Shown: positions 57,694 through 64,000 of the stretch, piece after piece | How the letters are laid out: the number at the start of each line of letters is the position of its first letter | How positions within the stretch are numbered: position 1 is the first letter of the stretch | Assembly: GCF_007752535.1 (NCBI RefSeq) | Contig: NZ_CP036426.1 | Location: 5,642,001-5,706,000 of the forward strand | Source of the DNA: Tautonia plasticadhaerens | GTDB taxonomy: Bacteria > Planctomycetota > Planctomycetia > Isosphaerales > Isosphaeraceae | DNA length: 64,000 nt | Reading direction: 5' to 3' | The notes under the pieces: model-generated | Told to the model about the DNA's origin: nothing | Database searches by the model: none | The model's input: the letters and a program-made list of their open reading frames with translations, nothing else | Translations under genes and position numbers: made by a program

Positions 57694-57802
57694 TTCCCCG
57701 AAACAAACGGGGTGAATCGACCAAACCCGAGTTAATTCCAGGAGTTCCGCCGTGGGAGGTTGGCGCACCCGGGCGCACCGGGAGGCGCACCCGAGGCGCA
57801 CC
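57694..57802. repeat. Repeat block B: TTCCCCGAAACAAAC plus four ~11-bp GGCGCACC units
   Basis: An identical 15-bp element at 57694-57708 is followed by GGCGCACC at 57762, 57772, 57784 and 57795 (spacing 10, 12, 11). The array ends 17 nt before the S9 peptidase ATG, in its leader. The order of elements is the same as in block A ~270 bp upstream, although the spacers between them differ. Confidence 0.8.
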
Positions 57803-57819
57803 GAGAGGCCCTGAGCACC

Positions 57820-59955
57820 ATGACCCGTCTCGTCCCGCTGCTGCTGATCGCCGCCCTAGCCTTCACCGGCCGACTCTTCGCCGCCGGTCGGCCGATGACC
57901 GTCGACGACCTGCTGGCGGTCAAGACCGTGTCCGACCCCCAGGTCTCCCCCGACGGCACCCGGGTGGTGTACGTCGTCTCGGAGATCGATCGGGAGTCGA
58001 GCAAGTCGAACAGCGACCTCTGGCTCGTCCCGGTCTCCGGGGGCGAGCCGAAGCGGCTGACGACGGCGAAGGAGTCCGACTCCCACCCCCGATGGAGCCC
58101 CGACGGCTCGTCGATCGCCTTCCTCTCCTCCCGGGGGGGCTCCGCCCAGGTCTGGCTCCTGCCGATGGACGGCGGCGAGGCCCGGCAGCTCACGACCTTG
58201 CCGATCGACGTCGACGGCCCGATCTGGTCCCCCACCGGCGAGCACCTCGCCGTCGTCGCCCGGGTCTACCCCGGGATGAGCCCCGAGGAGACGGCGAAGA
58301 AGGACAAGGAACAGGCCGAGGCCAAGACGCAGGTCAAGGCGTATGACAACCTGATGGTCCGCCACTGGTCCTCGTGGGACGACGCCAAGCGGAGCCACCC
58401 TTTCGTGGTCGACGCGAAGACCGGGGAGGCCCGCGACCTGACCCCGGACCTCCCCGTCAACGTCCCCCCCCAGCCCTTCGGCGGCTCGTCGGATTACAGC
58501 TTCTCATCCGACGGCAAAACGCTCGCCTTCACCGCCGAGCCGCGCAAGGACCATCCCTGGTCGACCAACACCGACATCTGGCTCGTGTCGGTGGAGGGCG
58601 GCGAGCCGACGAACCTCACGGCCGACAACGAGGGGGCCGACGCCCAGCCGGCCTTCTCGCCCGACAGCTTCGCCCTCGCCTACCTCAGCCAGGCCCGAGG
58701 CGGGTTCGAGGCGGACCAGTGGGTGTTGAAGGCCATGTTCGACCCCGGCGGCGTGAGCCCCAGGGATGACAGCCGGGGTGACATCCGCCCGGGCTCGCCC
58801 CGCTTGCCCGACCCGATCCCGGTTACGAAGAGACTCGACCGTCCTGTCAACTCCTTCTCCTGGGTGGGCAACTGGGGGGGCAATGGGAAGCGCCCGTTCC
58901 TCGCGGTCATCGACGATGCCGGAAGCGTGTCGATCGCCGAGGTTGGCCTCAAGCCCATTACCGAGGGTAATATCATCTCCTGGGAGGGGGAAGCTCGCCG
59001 GATCGTGACCGGCCACGCCAACGGCTCGCCCCAGATGACCCCGGACGGCCAAACGATCGTCTTCACCCGGAGCGCCGCCCATAAACCGGCCGAGATCTAC
59101 AGGGTCCCCGCCGAGGGCGGCGAGCCGGTGCAACTGACCCGCCACAATGACGACCTCGTCGCGCAACTCGACCTGAGCCCCGCCGAGTCGTTCACCTTCT
59201 CCGGGGCTGACGGCGACGAGGTGCAGGGCTGGCTCGTCCGGCCCCCGGGATTCGACAGATCAAAGAAGTACCCGGTGCTGTTCTTGATCCATGGCGGCCC
59301 GCAGGGGTCGTGGCACGACTCCTGGCACGCCCGCTGGAACCTCGGCCTGTTCGCCGCACCCGGATACGCCGTGGTGGCGATCAACCCGAGGGGCTCCACC
59401 GGCTTCGGTCAGGAGTTCACCGACCAGATCAGCACCGACTGGAGCGGCCGGGTTTACGAGGACCTGATGAAGGGCCTCGACCACGCCCTCGCCACCTACC
59501 CCTTCCTCGACGCGGAGAAGCTCGCCGCGGCCGGCGGCTCCTATGGCGGCTACATGGTCAACTGGATCGCCGGCCACTCCGACCGCTTTTCGGCCCTCAT
59601 CTCCCACGCCGGCGTCTTCGACCTGCACAGCATGTACTTCACCACCGAGGAACTCTGGTTCCCCGAGTGGGAGTTCGGCGGCCCCCCCTGGACCAGCCCG
59701 GAGAACTATCAAGTCCACTCCCCCAGCAACTTCGTCGAGCACTTCGAGACGCCCACCCTGGTGATCCACGGCGCCCTCGACTTCCGGGTGCCCGACGCCC
59801 AGGGGCTCGGCATGTTTACCGCCTTGCAGCGACGGGGGGTGCCCAGCCGGTATGTCTTCTTCCCCGACGAGGGGCACTGGATCGCCAAGGTCGAGAACCG
59901 GGTCGTCTGGTGGGACGAGGTCCATTCCTGGCTGAAGCGCTACCTCGAACCCTGA
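57820..59955 (+). CDS. S9 family (prolyl oligopeptidase-like) exported serine peptidase (711 aa)
   Basis: I chose the ATG at 57820 because a signal peptide starts there (MTRLVPLLLIAALAFTGRLFAAG); a TTG at 57760 would only translate the DNA repeats. The N-terminal half is a seven-bladed-type propeller with PD40-like repeats: DPQVSPDGTRVVYVV, HPRWSPDGSSIAFLSSR and YSFSSDGKTLAFTAE. The catalytic domain has the Ser in AAGGSYGGYMVNW, the Asp in GALDFRVPDAQG and the His in FPDEGHWI. It resembles acylaminoacyl/dipeptidyl peptidases of the S9C group. Probably periplasmic peptide degradation, which would suit the nearby peptide transporter. Its last 16 nt overlap the convergent glycosyltransferase gene. 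Confidence 0.93.
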   Translation: MTRLVPLLLIAALAFTGRLFAAGRPMTVDDLLAVKTVSDPQVSPDGTRVVYVVSEIDRESSKSNSDLWLVPVSGGEPKRLTTAKESDSHPRWSPDGSSIAFLSSRGGSAQVWLLPMDGGEARQLTTLPIDVDGPIWSPTGEHLAVVARVYPGMSPEETAKKDKEQAEAKTQVKAYDNLMVRHWSSWDDAKRSHPFVVDAKTGEARDLTPDLPVNVPPQPFGGSSDYSFSSDGKTLAFTAEPRKDHPWSTNTDIWLVSVEGGEPTNLTADNEGADAQPAFSPDSFALAYLSQARGGFEADQWVLKAMFDPGGVSPRDDSRGDIRPGSPRLPDPIPVTKRLDRPVNSFSWVGNWGGNGKRPFLAVIDDAGSVSIAEVGLKPITEGNIISWEGEARRIVTGHANGSPQMTPDGQTIVFTRSAAHKPAEIYRVPAEGGEPVQLTRHNDDLVAQLDLSPAESFTFSGADGDEVQGWLVRPPGFDRSKKYPVLFLIHGGPQGSWHDSWHARWNLGLFAAPGYAVVAINPRGSTGFGQEFTDQISTDWSGRVYEDLMKGLDHALATYPFLDAEKLAAAGGSYGGYMVNWIAGHSDRFSALISHAGVFDLHSMYFTTEELWFPEWEFGGPPWTSPENYQVHSPSNFVEHFETPTLVIHGALDFRVPDAQGLGMFTALQRRGVPSRYVFFPDEGHWIAKVENRVVWWDEVHSWLKRYLEP

Positions 59956-61154
59956 ACCGCCTCGACGGCCGGGACGCCGGAGACGATCCCCTTGAGGTGC
60001 TCGATGCGACGCCCGAAGGTCTTCTCGAACGTGTGCTGCCTGGCGAAGTCGAGCGACCGTTTCCCGGCCTCGACGATCGCCGGGCGGTCCTCGTGCAGCT
60101 CGGCAATCTTCCGGGCGAGCGGCTCGGGGCGGTCCATCGGCGTCGACCAGCCGACCTCGGAGGTGGCCACGATCCCCTCGAAGGCCTCGTTGTCGTACCC
60201 GGCGATCGGCACCCCGCAGCTCATCGTCTCCAGGTACGTGCAGGACGGGTCCCCCTGCCGGTGGCAGCAGACGAAGAGGTCCGTATCCCGGGTGACGAAC
60301 GGGACCAGCTCCGACTTGAAGTCGAGGACGCCGAGCAGGCGCACCGAGTCCCCGAGGCCTTCGCGGTCGATCGCCTGGCGGATCTCCTCCTGTTGCTCGC
60401 CGCCCCCGCAGATCGACAGCTCGAAGGGGACGCCCAGCCGCGTCAGCTCCCGGGCGACCGGGACGAGGTGGTCGGCCCCCTTCATCGGGATCAGCCTGCC
60501 GGAGAAGACCAGCCTCAGGGGCTCTCCTGCCAGGCACGCCGAATGGCGGGCGGCCCGGTCCTGCTCGGGGGCGAGCATCTCCTCCCCGACCCGGGTGTCG
60601 AAGAACAGGAACGGCGAGGGGTTGATGTCCCGGTACGCCTCGAAGGTCGGCGTGCCGTTGCACTGGACCCCGTCGGCCAGGGCGATGGCGGCGCGCTGTT
60701 CCCGCTCCTGGGAGTACTGCCAGAGCGACCTCCTGAGGCGGAGCAGCGGGTTCCTCGTCGAGGCGTTCATGCCCTGGAGCCGGGTCTTCAGGGTGTACTC
60801 CGTGATGTACACGCAGCGTTTCCCCAGCTCCCGACAGGCCCGGGCCAGGTGGTTGGTCCGGTGCCCGACCCCGGCGAAGATCAGGTTGCCGTCCCGGAAA
60901 CACGGGGAGTCGCCGATCCGGTCGTAATCGGCCAGGTCCAGGCGGAAGGGGAGTTCCGAGGGGTGGACCTCGATGTTGTCCAGGTTATTGGTCGCCTCCG
61001 GGATTTCCTCCATGACGACCGAGACCGGGCCGTCCCAGGACTTCAGGTATTCCAGGGTGCCGTCGAGGAACTTCCGGGTCAGCACGACCCGGCTGCCGGG
61101 TGCCCGGGCGGCCTGGAGGTTCGGCAGGATGACCAGCATCGGAGAATCGCCCAT
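59940..61154 (-). CDS. Glycosyltransferase family 4 protein (404 aa)
   Basis: A GT-B fold sugar transferase. The start at 61154 (MGDSPMLVILPNLQ) or 61139 (MLVILPNLQ) is open; both lie before the first Rossmann strand. The C-terminal domain has the GT4 hallmarks LRLVFSGRLIPMKGADHL, LSICGGGEQQEEI, VRLLGVLDF and the E-x7-E motif in YLETMSCGVPIAGYDNEAFEG. Donor and acceptor cannot be deduced; probably envelope polysaccharide or glycan synthesis in the cytoplasm. It is divergent from fhs. Confidence 0.9.
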   Translation of the reverse strand: MGDSPMLVILPNLQAARAPGSRVVLTRKFLDGTLEYLKSWDGPVSVVMEEIPEATNNLDNIEVHPSELPFRLDLADYDRIGDSPCFRDGNLIFAGVGHRTNHLARACRELGKRCVYITEYTLKTRLQGMNASTRNPLLRLRRSLWQYSQEREQRAAIALADGVQCNGTPTFEAYRDINPSPFLFFDTRVGEEMLAPEQDRAARHSACLAGEPLRLVFSGRLIPMKGADHLVPVARELTRLGVPFELSICGGGEQQEEIRQAIDREGLGDSVRLLGVLDFKSELVPFVTRDTDLFVCCHRQGDPSCTYLETMSCGVPIAGYDNEAFEGIVATSEVGWSTPMDRPEPLARKIAELHEDRPAIVEAGKRSLDFARQHTFEKTFGRRIEHLKGIVSGVPAVEAVQGSR

Positions 61155-61347
61155 GGACCGCCCCGGATCGCACCTCGAAGCTTGCGTGCGACGCCCCGCC
61201 CGGGGGCGTCCGAACGGCTGGATTGTATCGGCCCCGCCGCCCCGTTGGTAATGTCTCTGCCGCCGGGGCCCGTCCCCGGCCCGATCGAGGATGATCCCCG
61301 GGTTCCTCGCCCGACCGCCCTCCATCCCCCGGACCCCGCACCGAACG

Positions 61348-63003
61348 ATGCCCACCGCTGACCCCGGCCTCCGACCGATCGCCGACGTCGCCCGAGACCT
61401 CGGGATCGACGAATCCGCCCTGGAACCCTACGGCCGGGACAAGGCCAAGGTCCGGCTCTCGGCCCTGGAATCGGCCAGCTCCCGGCGCCCCCCCGGCAAG
61501 CTGATCCTCGTCTCCGCCATCACCCCGACCCCCGCCGGAGAGGGCAAGACGACCACCTCGATCGGCATGGCCCAGGGGCTCCGCCGGATCGGCAAGGACG
61601 CCTGCCTGGCGCTCCGTCAGCCCTCGATGGGCCCGGTCTTCGGCCGCAAGGGCGGGGCGACCGGCGGCGGGGCGAGCACGGTCGAGCCGTCGAACGTCAT
61701 CAACCTCCAGTTCACCGGCGACTTCCACGCCATCACGGCCGCCCACAACCTGCTGGCCGCCGCGCTCGACAACCAGCTCCACTTCGGCCAGACCGCCATC
61801 GACCCCCGCCGATTGCTCTGGAAGCGGGCGATGGACATGAACGACCGCTCGCTGCGGCGGATCGTCGTCGGCTTGGGAGGCCCCGGGCAGGGCGTCCCCC
61901 GGGAAGCCGGCTTCGACATCACCGCCGCCAGCGAGGTGATGGCGATCCTCTGCCTGGCCGAGTCGTACCAGGACCTCCGGGCCCGGCTCGACCGCATCCT
62001 CGTTGGCTACGACCGGGAGGGCGGCCCGGTGCTCGCCTCCTCGGCCGGGGTCACCGGGGCGATGGTGGCGATCCTGAACGAGGCGTTGATGCCCAACCTC
62101 GTGCAGTCGGCCGAGGGGTCCCCCGCGTTCATCCACGGCGGGCCGTTCGCCAACATCGCCCACGGCTGCAACTCGGTGCTGGCGACCCGGATGGCCCTGG
62201 CCCACTCCGACTACGCCGTGACCGAGGCCGGCTTCGCCTTCGACCTGGGGGCCGAGAAGTTCTTCGACATCAAGTGCCGGTCCGCCGGCCTGAACCCGGC
62301 CGCCGTGGTCATCGTCGCCACCGTCCGGGCCCTGAAGATGCACGGCGGTGTCGGCCTCGACGAACTGACCCAGGCCGACCCTTCGGCCGTCGAGCGGGGG
62401 TTGGAGAACCTCGCCGCCCACCTCGACGCCGCCCGGCACTTCGGCAAGCCGGTCGTCGTTGCGATCAACCGTCGCAAGGAGGATACGGAGGGGGAGCTGG
62501 CCGTCATCCACGCCTTCTGCGAGGGGCTGCACGTCCCCTGCGCCACCGCCGACGTCTTCGGACACGGTGGCGCCGGGTCCACCGAGCTGGCCGAGATGGT
62601 CGTGGCCGCCGCCGACGGGCCGGAGACGCCCTATCGCCCCGTCTACGACCTCGACCTGACCCCCGAGGCTAAGATCGAGGCCATCGCCCGCTCGATCTAC
62701 GGGGCCGACGGGATCACCTTCACCGCCGGGGCCCAGGCCAAGCTCCGCAAGGCCGAAAGGCTCGGCTTCGGGGAGCTGCCGATCTGCATGGCGAAGACCC
62801 AGGACTCGCTCTCGGACAACCCGAAGCTCCGGGGCCGACCCCGGGGGTTCTCGATCACCGTCCGGGACGTCGAGATCGCCGCCGGTGCCGGGTTCCTCGT
62901 GGCCCTGACCGGCGAGATCGTCCGGATGCCCGGGCTCCCCCGCCATCCGGCCGCCGGCCGGATCGACGTCGACGCGGAGGGCACGATCACCGGCCTCTCC
63001 TGA
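61348..63003 (+). CDS. fhs: Formate--tetrahydrofolate ligase
   Basis: 551 aa, close to the usual ~555. It makes 10-formyl-THF from formate, THF and ATP in one-carbon metabolism. I chose the ATG at 61348 (MPTADPGLRPIADVARDLG), the normal N-terminus. AITPTPAGEGKTTTSIGMAQGL is the ATP-binding loop, and LRQPSMGPVFGRKGGATGGG, NLQFTGDFHAITAAHNLLAA and SGVTGAMVAI-like ASSAGVTGAMVAILNE are family signatures. EAGFAFDLGAEKFFDIKCR and the C-terminal GEIVRMPGLP are also typical. Monocistronic as far as visible. Confidence 0.97.
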   Translation: MPTADPGLRPIADVARDLGIDESALEPYGRDKAKVRLSALESASSRRPPGKLILVSAITPTPAGEGKTTTSIGMAQGLRRIGKDACLALRQPSMGPVFGRKGGATGGGASTVEPSNVINLQFTGDFHAITAAHNLLAAALDNQLHFGQTAIDPRRLLWKRAMDMNDRSLRRIVVGLGGPGQGVPREAGFDITAASEVMAILCLAESYQDLRARLDRILVGYDREGGPVLASSAGVTGAMVAILNEALMPNLVQSAEGSPAFIHGGPFANIAHGCNSVLATRMALAHSDYAVTEAGFAFDLGAEKFFDIKCRSAGLNPAAVVIVATVRALKMHGGVGLDELTQADPSAVERGLENLAAHLDAARHFGKPVVVAINRRKEDTEGELAVIHAFCEGLHVPCATADVFGHGGAGSTELAEMVVAAADGPETPYRPVYDLDLTPEAKIEAIARSIYGADGITFTAGAQAKLRKAERLGFGELPICMAKTQDSLSDNPKLRGRPRGFSITVRDVEIAAGAGFLVALTGEIVRMPGLPRHPAAGRIDVDAEGTITGLS

Positions 63004-63028
63004 CCCGGGCCCGGGCGGACCCGGCCGG

Positions 63029-64000
63029 TCAGCGCCGGGTGATCGTCATGATGGACGTGTCCATCGCCGAGGCGATCGCCCGGTCGAGCCTCATGAGCTT
63101 CTCCCCGGTCGCCCCGGTCTCCCGGTGGACGACCCGGCCCTCGCGGTCGAGGAGGATGAGGGTCGGGTAGTACCGGACCTCCATCGCCCCCGCGACCGGG
63201 CAGGAGCCGTCCCCGGGGGCGAGGAGGATCGGGAAGTTCAGCCCGAGCCGCCGGGACGTCCGGGCCACCGCCCTCGGCCCGCCTTCGCCTTGCCGCTCAT
63301 AGGCGATCGAGACGACCCGGAGCCGGTCGGGCCCGAACTGCCGCTGGAGCTCATCCAGGTGGGGCATGGCGGCGAGGCACGGGTCGCACCAGGTCCCCCA
63401 GAAGCAGAGCAGGGTGAACTCGGAGTCGGCGTCCCGGAGGCGGAAGGTCCGGCCCTGGAGGTCGGGCAGGGTGAAGTCGTCGAGCCTGGCCTGCTCGGCG
63501 TCGTAGGAGACGGCCGGCTCGACCACGGGGGCGTCCGCCGAATCCGCCCGACCTCGGCCGACCAGTCGCATCAGGCCGGAGGCCCACCCGCCGGCTTCGC
63601 CGGGGTCGTCGGTCATGCGGTCCCCGTCGGGATCCGTCCCGACGAGCCGGTCCGGGGGCGGGAGGTCCGACCACCGGAAGGAGCCCCTGGAGTCCGCCGG
63701 CGTCGGGGCCTCGGCCGCCGCCTCGGGGAGTTCGGAGCCCGAGATCGGGGCGTCTGTCGCCTCGGGCTCCAGAACGGGGAGCGGGGCGATCGAAAGCTTG
63801 GAGATCATCTCCGGCTCGGACACCGGCACGGGCTCGATCTCGACCGGATCTCCGTCCGAATCGGGTGAACTCGTCCCGGAATCGGGTTGACCCGGCAAGG
63901 AGGCGACCGGCGGATCCGGCGGGTTGGGGACCGACAGATCCGGAAGCTCGGCGACCGTCGGTCCCTCCACAAGCTGGTGGACGTCGGGCGGGGCCGACGC
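63029..64000 (-). CDS. TlpA-like thioredoxin-fold protein (partial, N-terminus off the right edge)
   Basis: The frame is open to base 64000, so the true start lies outside; a GTG at 63970 is possible but not needed. Within the window, the first ~175 residues are acidic, Pro/Ser-rich and disordered. A redoxin domain follows: LDDFTLPDLQGRTFRL, the redox-active site CFWGTWCDPCLAAMPHL (CxxC), VVSIAYERQGEGG and the cis-Pro strand RYYPTLILLDREGRV. TlpA-like proteins are membrane-tethered periplasmic thiol:disulfide oxidoreductases, often for cytochrome c maturation. The long linker suggests a domain held away from an anchor upstream. Confidence 0.87.
   Translation of the reverse strand, partial: ASAPPDVHQLVEGPTVAELPDLSVPNPPDPPVASLPGQPDSGTSSPDSDGDPVEIEPVPVSEPEMISKLSIAPLPVLEPEATDAPISGSELPEAAAEAPTPADSRGSFRWSDLPPPDRLVGTDPDGDRMTDDPGEAGGWASGLMRLVGRGRADSADAPVVEPAVSYDAEQARLDDFTLPDLQGRTFRLRDADSEFTLLCFWGTWCDPCLAAMPHLDELQRQFGPDRLRVVSIAYERQGEGGPRAVARTSRRLGLNFPILLAPGDGSCPVAGAMEVRYYPTLILLDREGRVVHRETGATGEKLMRLDRAIASAMDTSIMTITRR

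Larger units (their letters stand above)
56932..57819. other. 888-bp gene-free region with repeat arrays
   Basis: The longest non-coding stretch of the window, lying between the divergent POT transporter and S9 peptidase genes. The left third is very GC-rich; from ~57260 it is mixed with AT-rich patches. It contains the two related repeat blocks listed separately. Frames crossing it are repeat-driven and not protein-like. Confidence 0.6.

Noticed and set aside
57178-57801. Several overlapping 80-120-codon frames on both strands near the repeat blocks
   Set aside because: They arise from the repeated GGCGCACC units and flanking GC-rich sequence. No start signals or motifs support them.

Overview
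The window is very GC-rich (roughly 70 percent by eye) and densely coding. It looks like chromosomal DNA from a planctomycete, most likely of the Isosphaeraceae type. The pointers are a PVC-type membrane-bound dehydrogenase-like exported protein, a relic of a protein-kinase/formylglycine-generating-enzyme fusion, a surface protein with the 'LE...LLA' N-terminal pattern common in planctomycetes, an oversized SecA with a SEC-C tail, a double-length UvrA, and enzymes of a Gram-negative envelope (WaaA, GmhA, GDP-mannose pyrophosphorylase). The taxonomic call is inference from gene content. No rRNA, tRNA, CRISPR array, phage or IS element was seen. Almost every gene has one or more long antisense shadow ORFs because of the GC content.

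Left part (1-17.5 kb), nearly all minus strand: a PVC-type exported dehydrogenase-like protein cut by the left edge; a small protein; a membrane protein; an epimerase translationally coupled to RuvX; one plus-strand membrane protein; a three-gene export module (868-aa exported/membrane protein, ABC ATPase, ABC-2 permease, with an ATGA overlap); mannose-1-phosphate guanylyltransferase; a PAS-PAS-HisKA-HATPase-REC hybrid kinase; a degenerate kinase/FGE pseudogene; a UDPGP-type uridylyltransferase; and a PhnP-like metallo-hydrolase.

Middle (17.6-36 kb): secA behind a near-consensus sigma70 promoter, waaA, a DUF3467 protein followed by a clear intrinsic terminator, a 1349-aa surface protein carrying a catalytically dead subtilisin-like domain plus an EF-hand and a polyglycine tract, a zinc-ribbon/MoxR AAA+ protein, and a 2147-aa tandem UvrA on the minus strand.

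Right part (36-64 kb): a response-regulator diguanylate cyclase; an SMP-30 lactonase; a carbohydrate group (GmhA, a zinc-less ROK kinase, an acid-sugar dehydratase of the enolase superfamily); a zincin metalloprotease; a polyamine pair (pyruvoyl arginine decarboxylase plus a deoxyhypusine-synthase homologue) overlapping Sua5; an alpha/beta hydrolase; ispE-spoVG, where SpoVG carries an inserted zinc ribbon; htpG behind a candidate sigma54 promoter; a DUF486 membrane protein; a lipase-like protein; a POT peptide transporter with a large insertion; an 888-bp gene-free region with two related arrays of ~11-bp repeats; an S9 peptidase; a GT4 glycosyltransferase; formate-tetrahydrofolate ligase; and a TlpA-like thioredoxin cut by the right edge.

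The most unusual points are the five-fold amplified helical-wing unit of SecA, the zinc-ribbon SpoVG next to ispE, the arginine decarboxylase/DHS-like pair, the pseudo-subtilase surface protein, the tandem UvrA with a private C-terminal domain, the in-frame-deleted kinase/FGE gene, and the phased repeat arrays upstream of the S9 peptidase.
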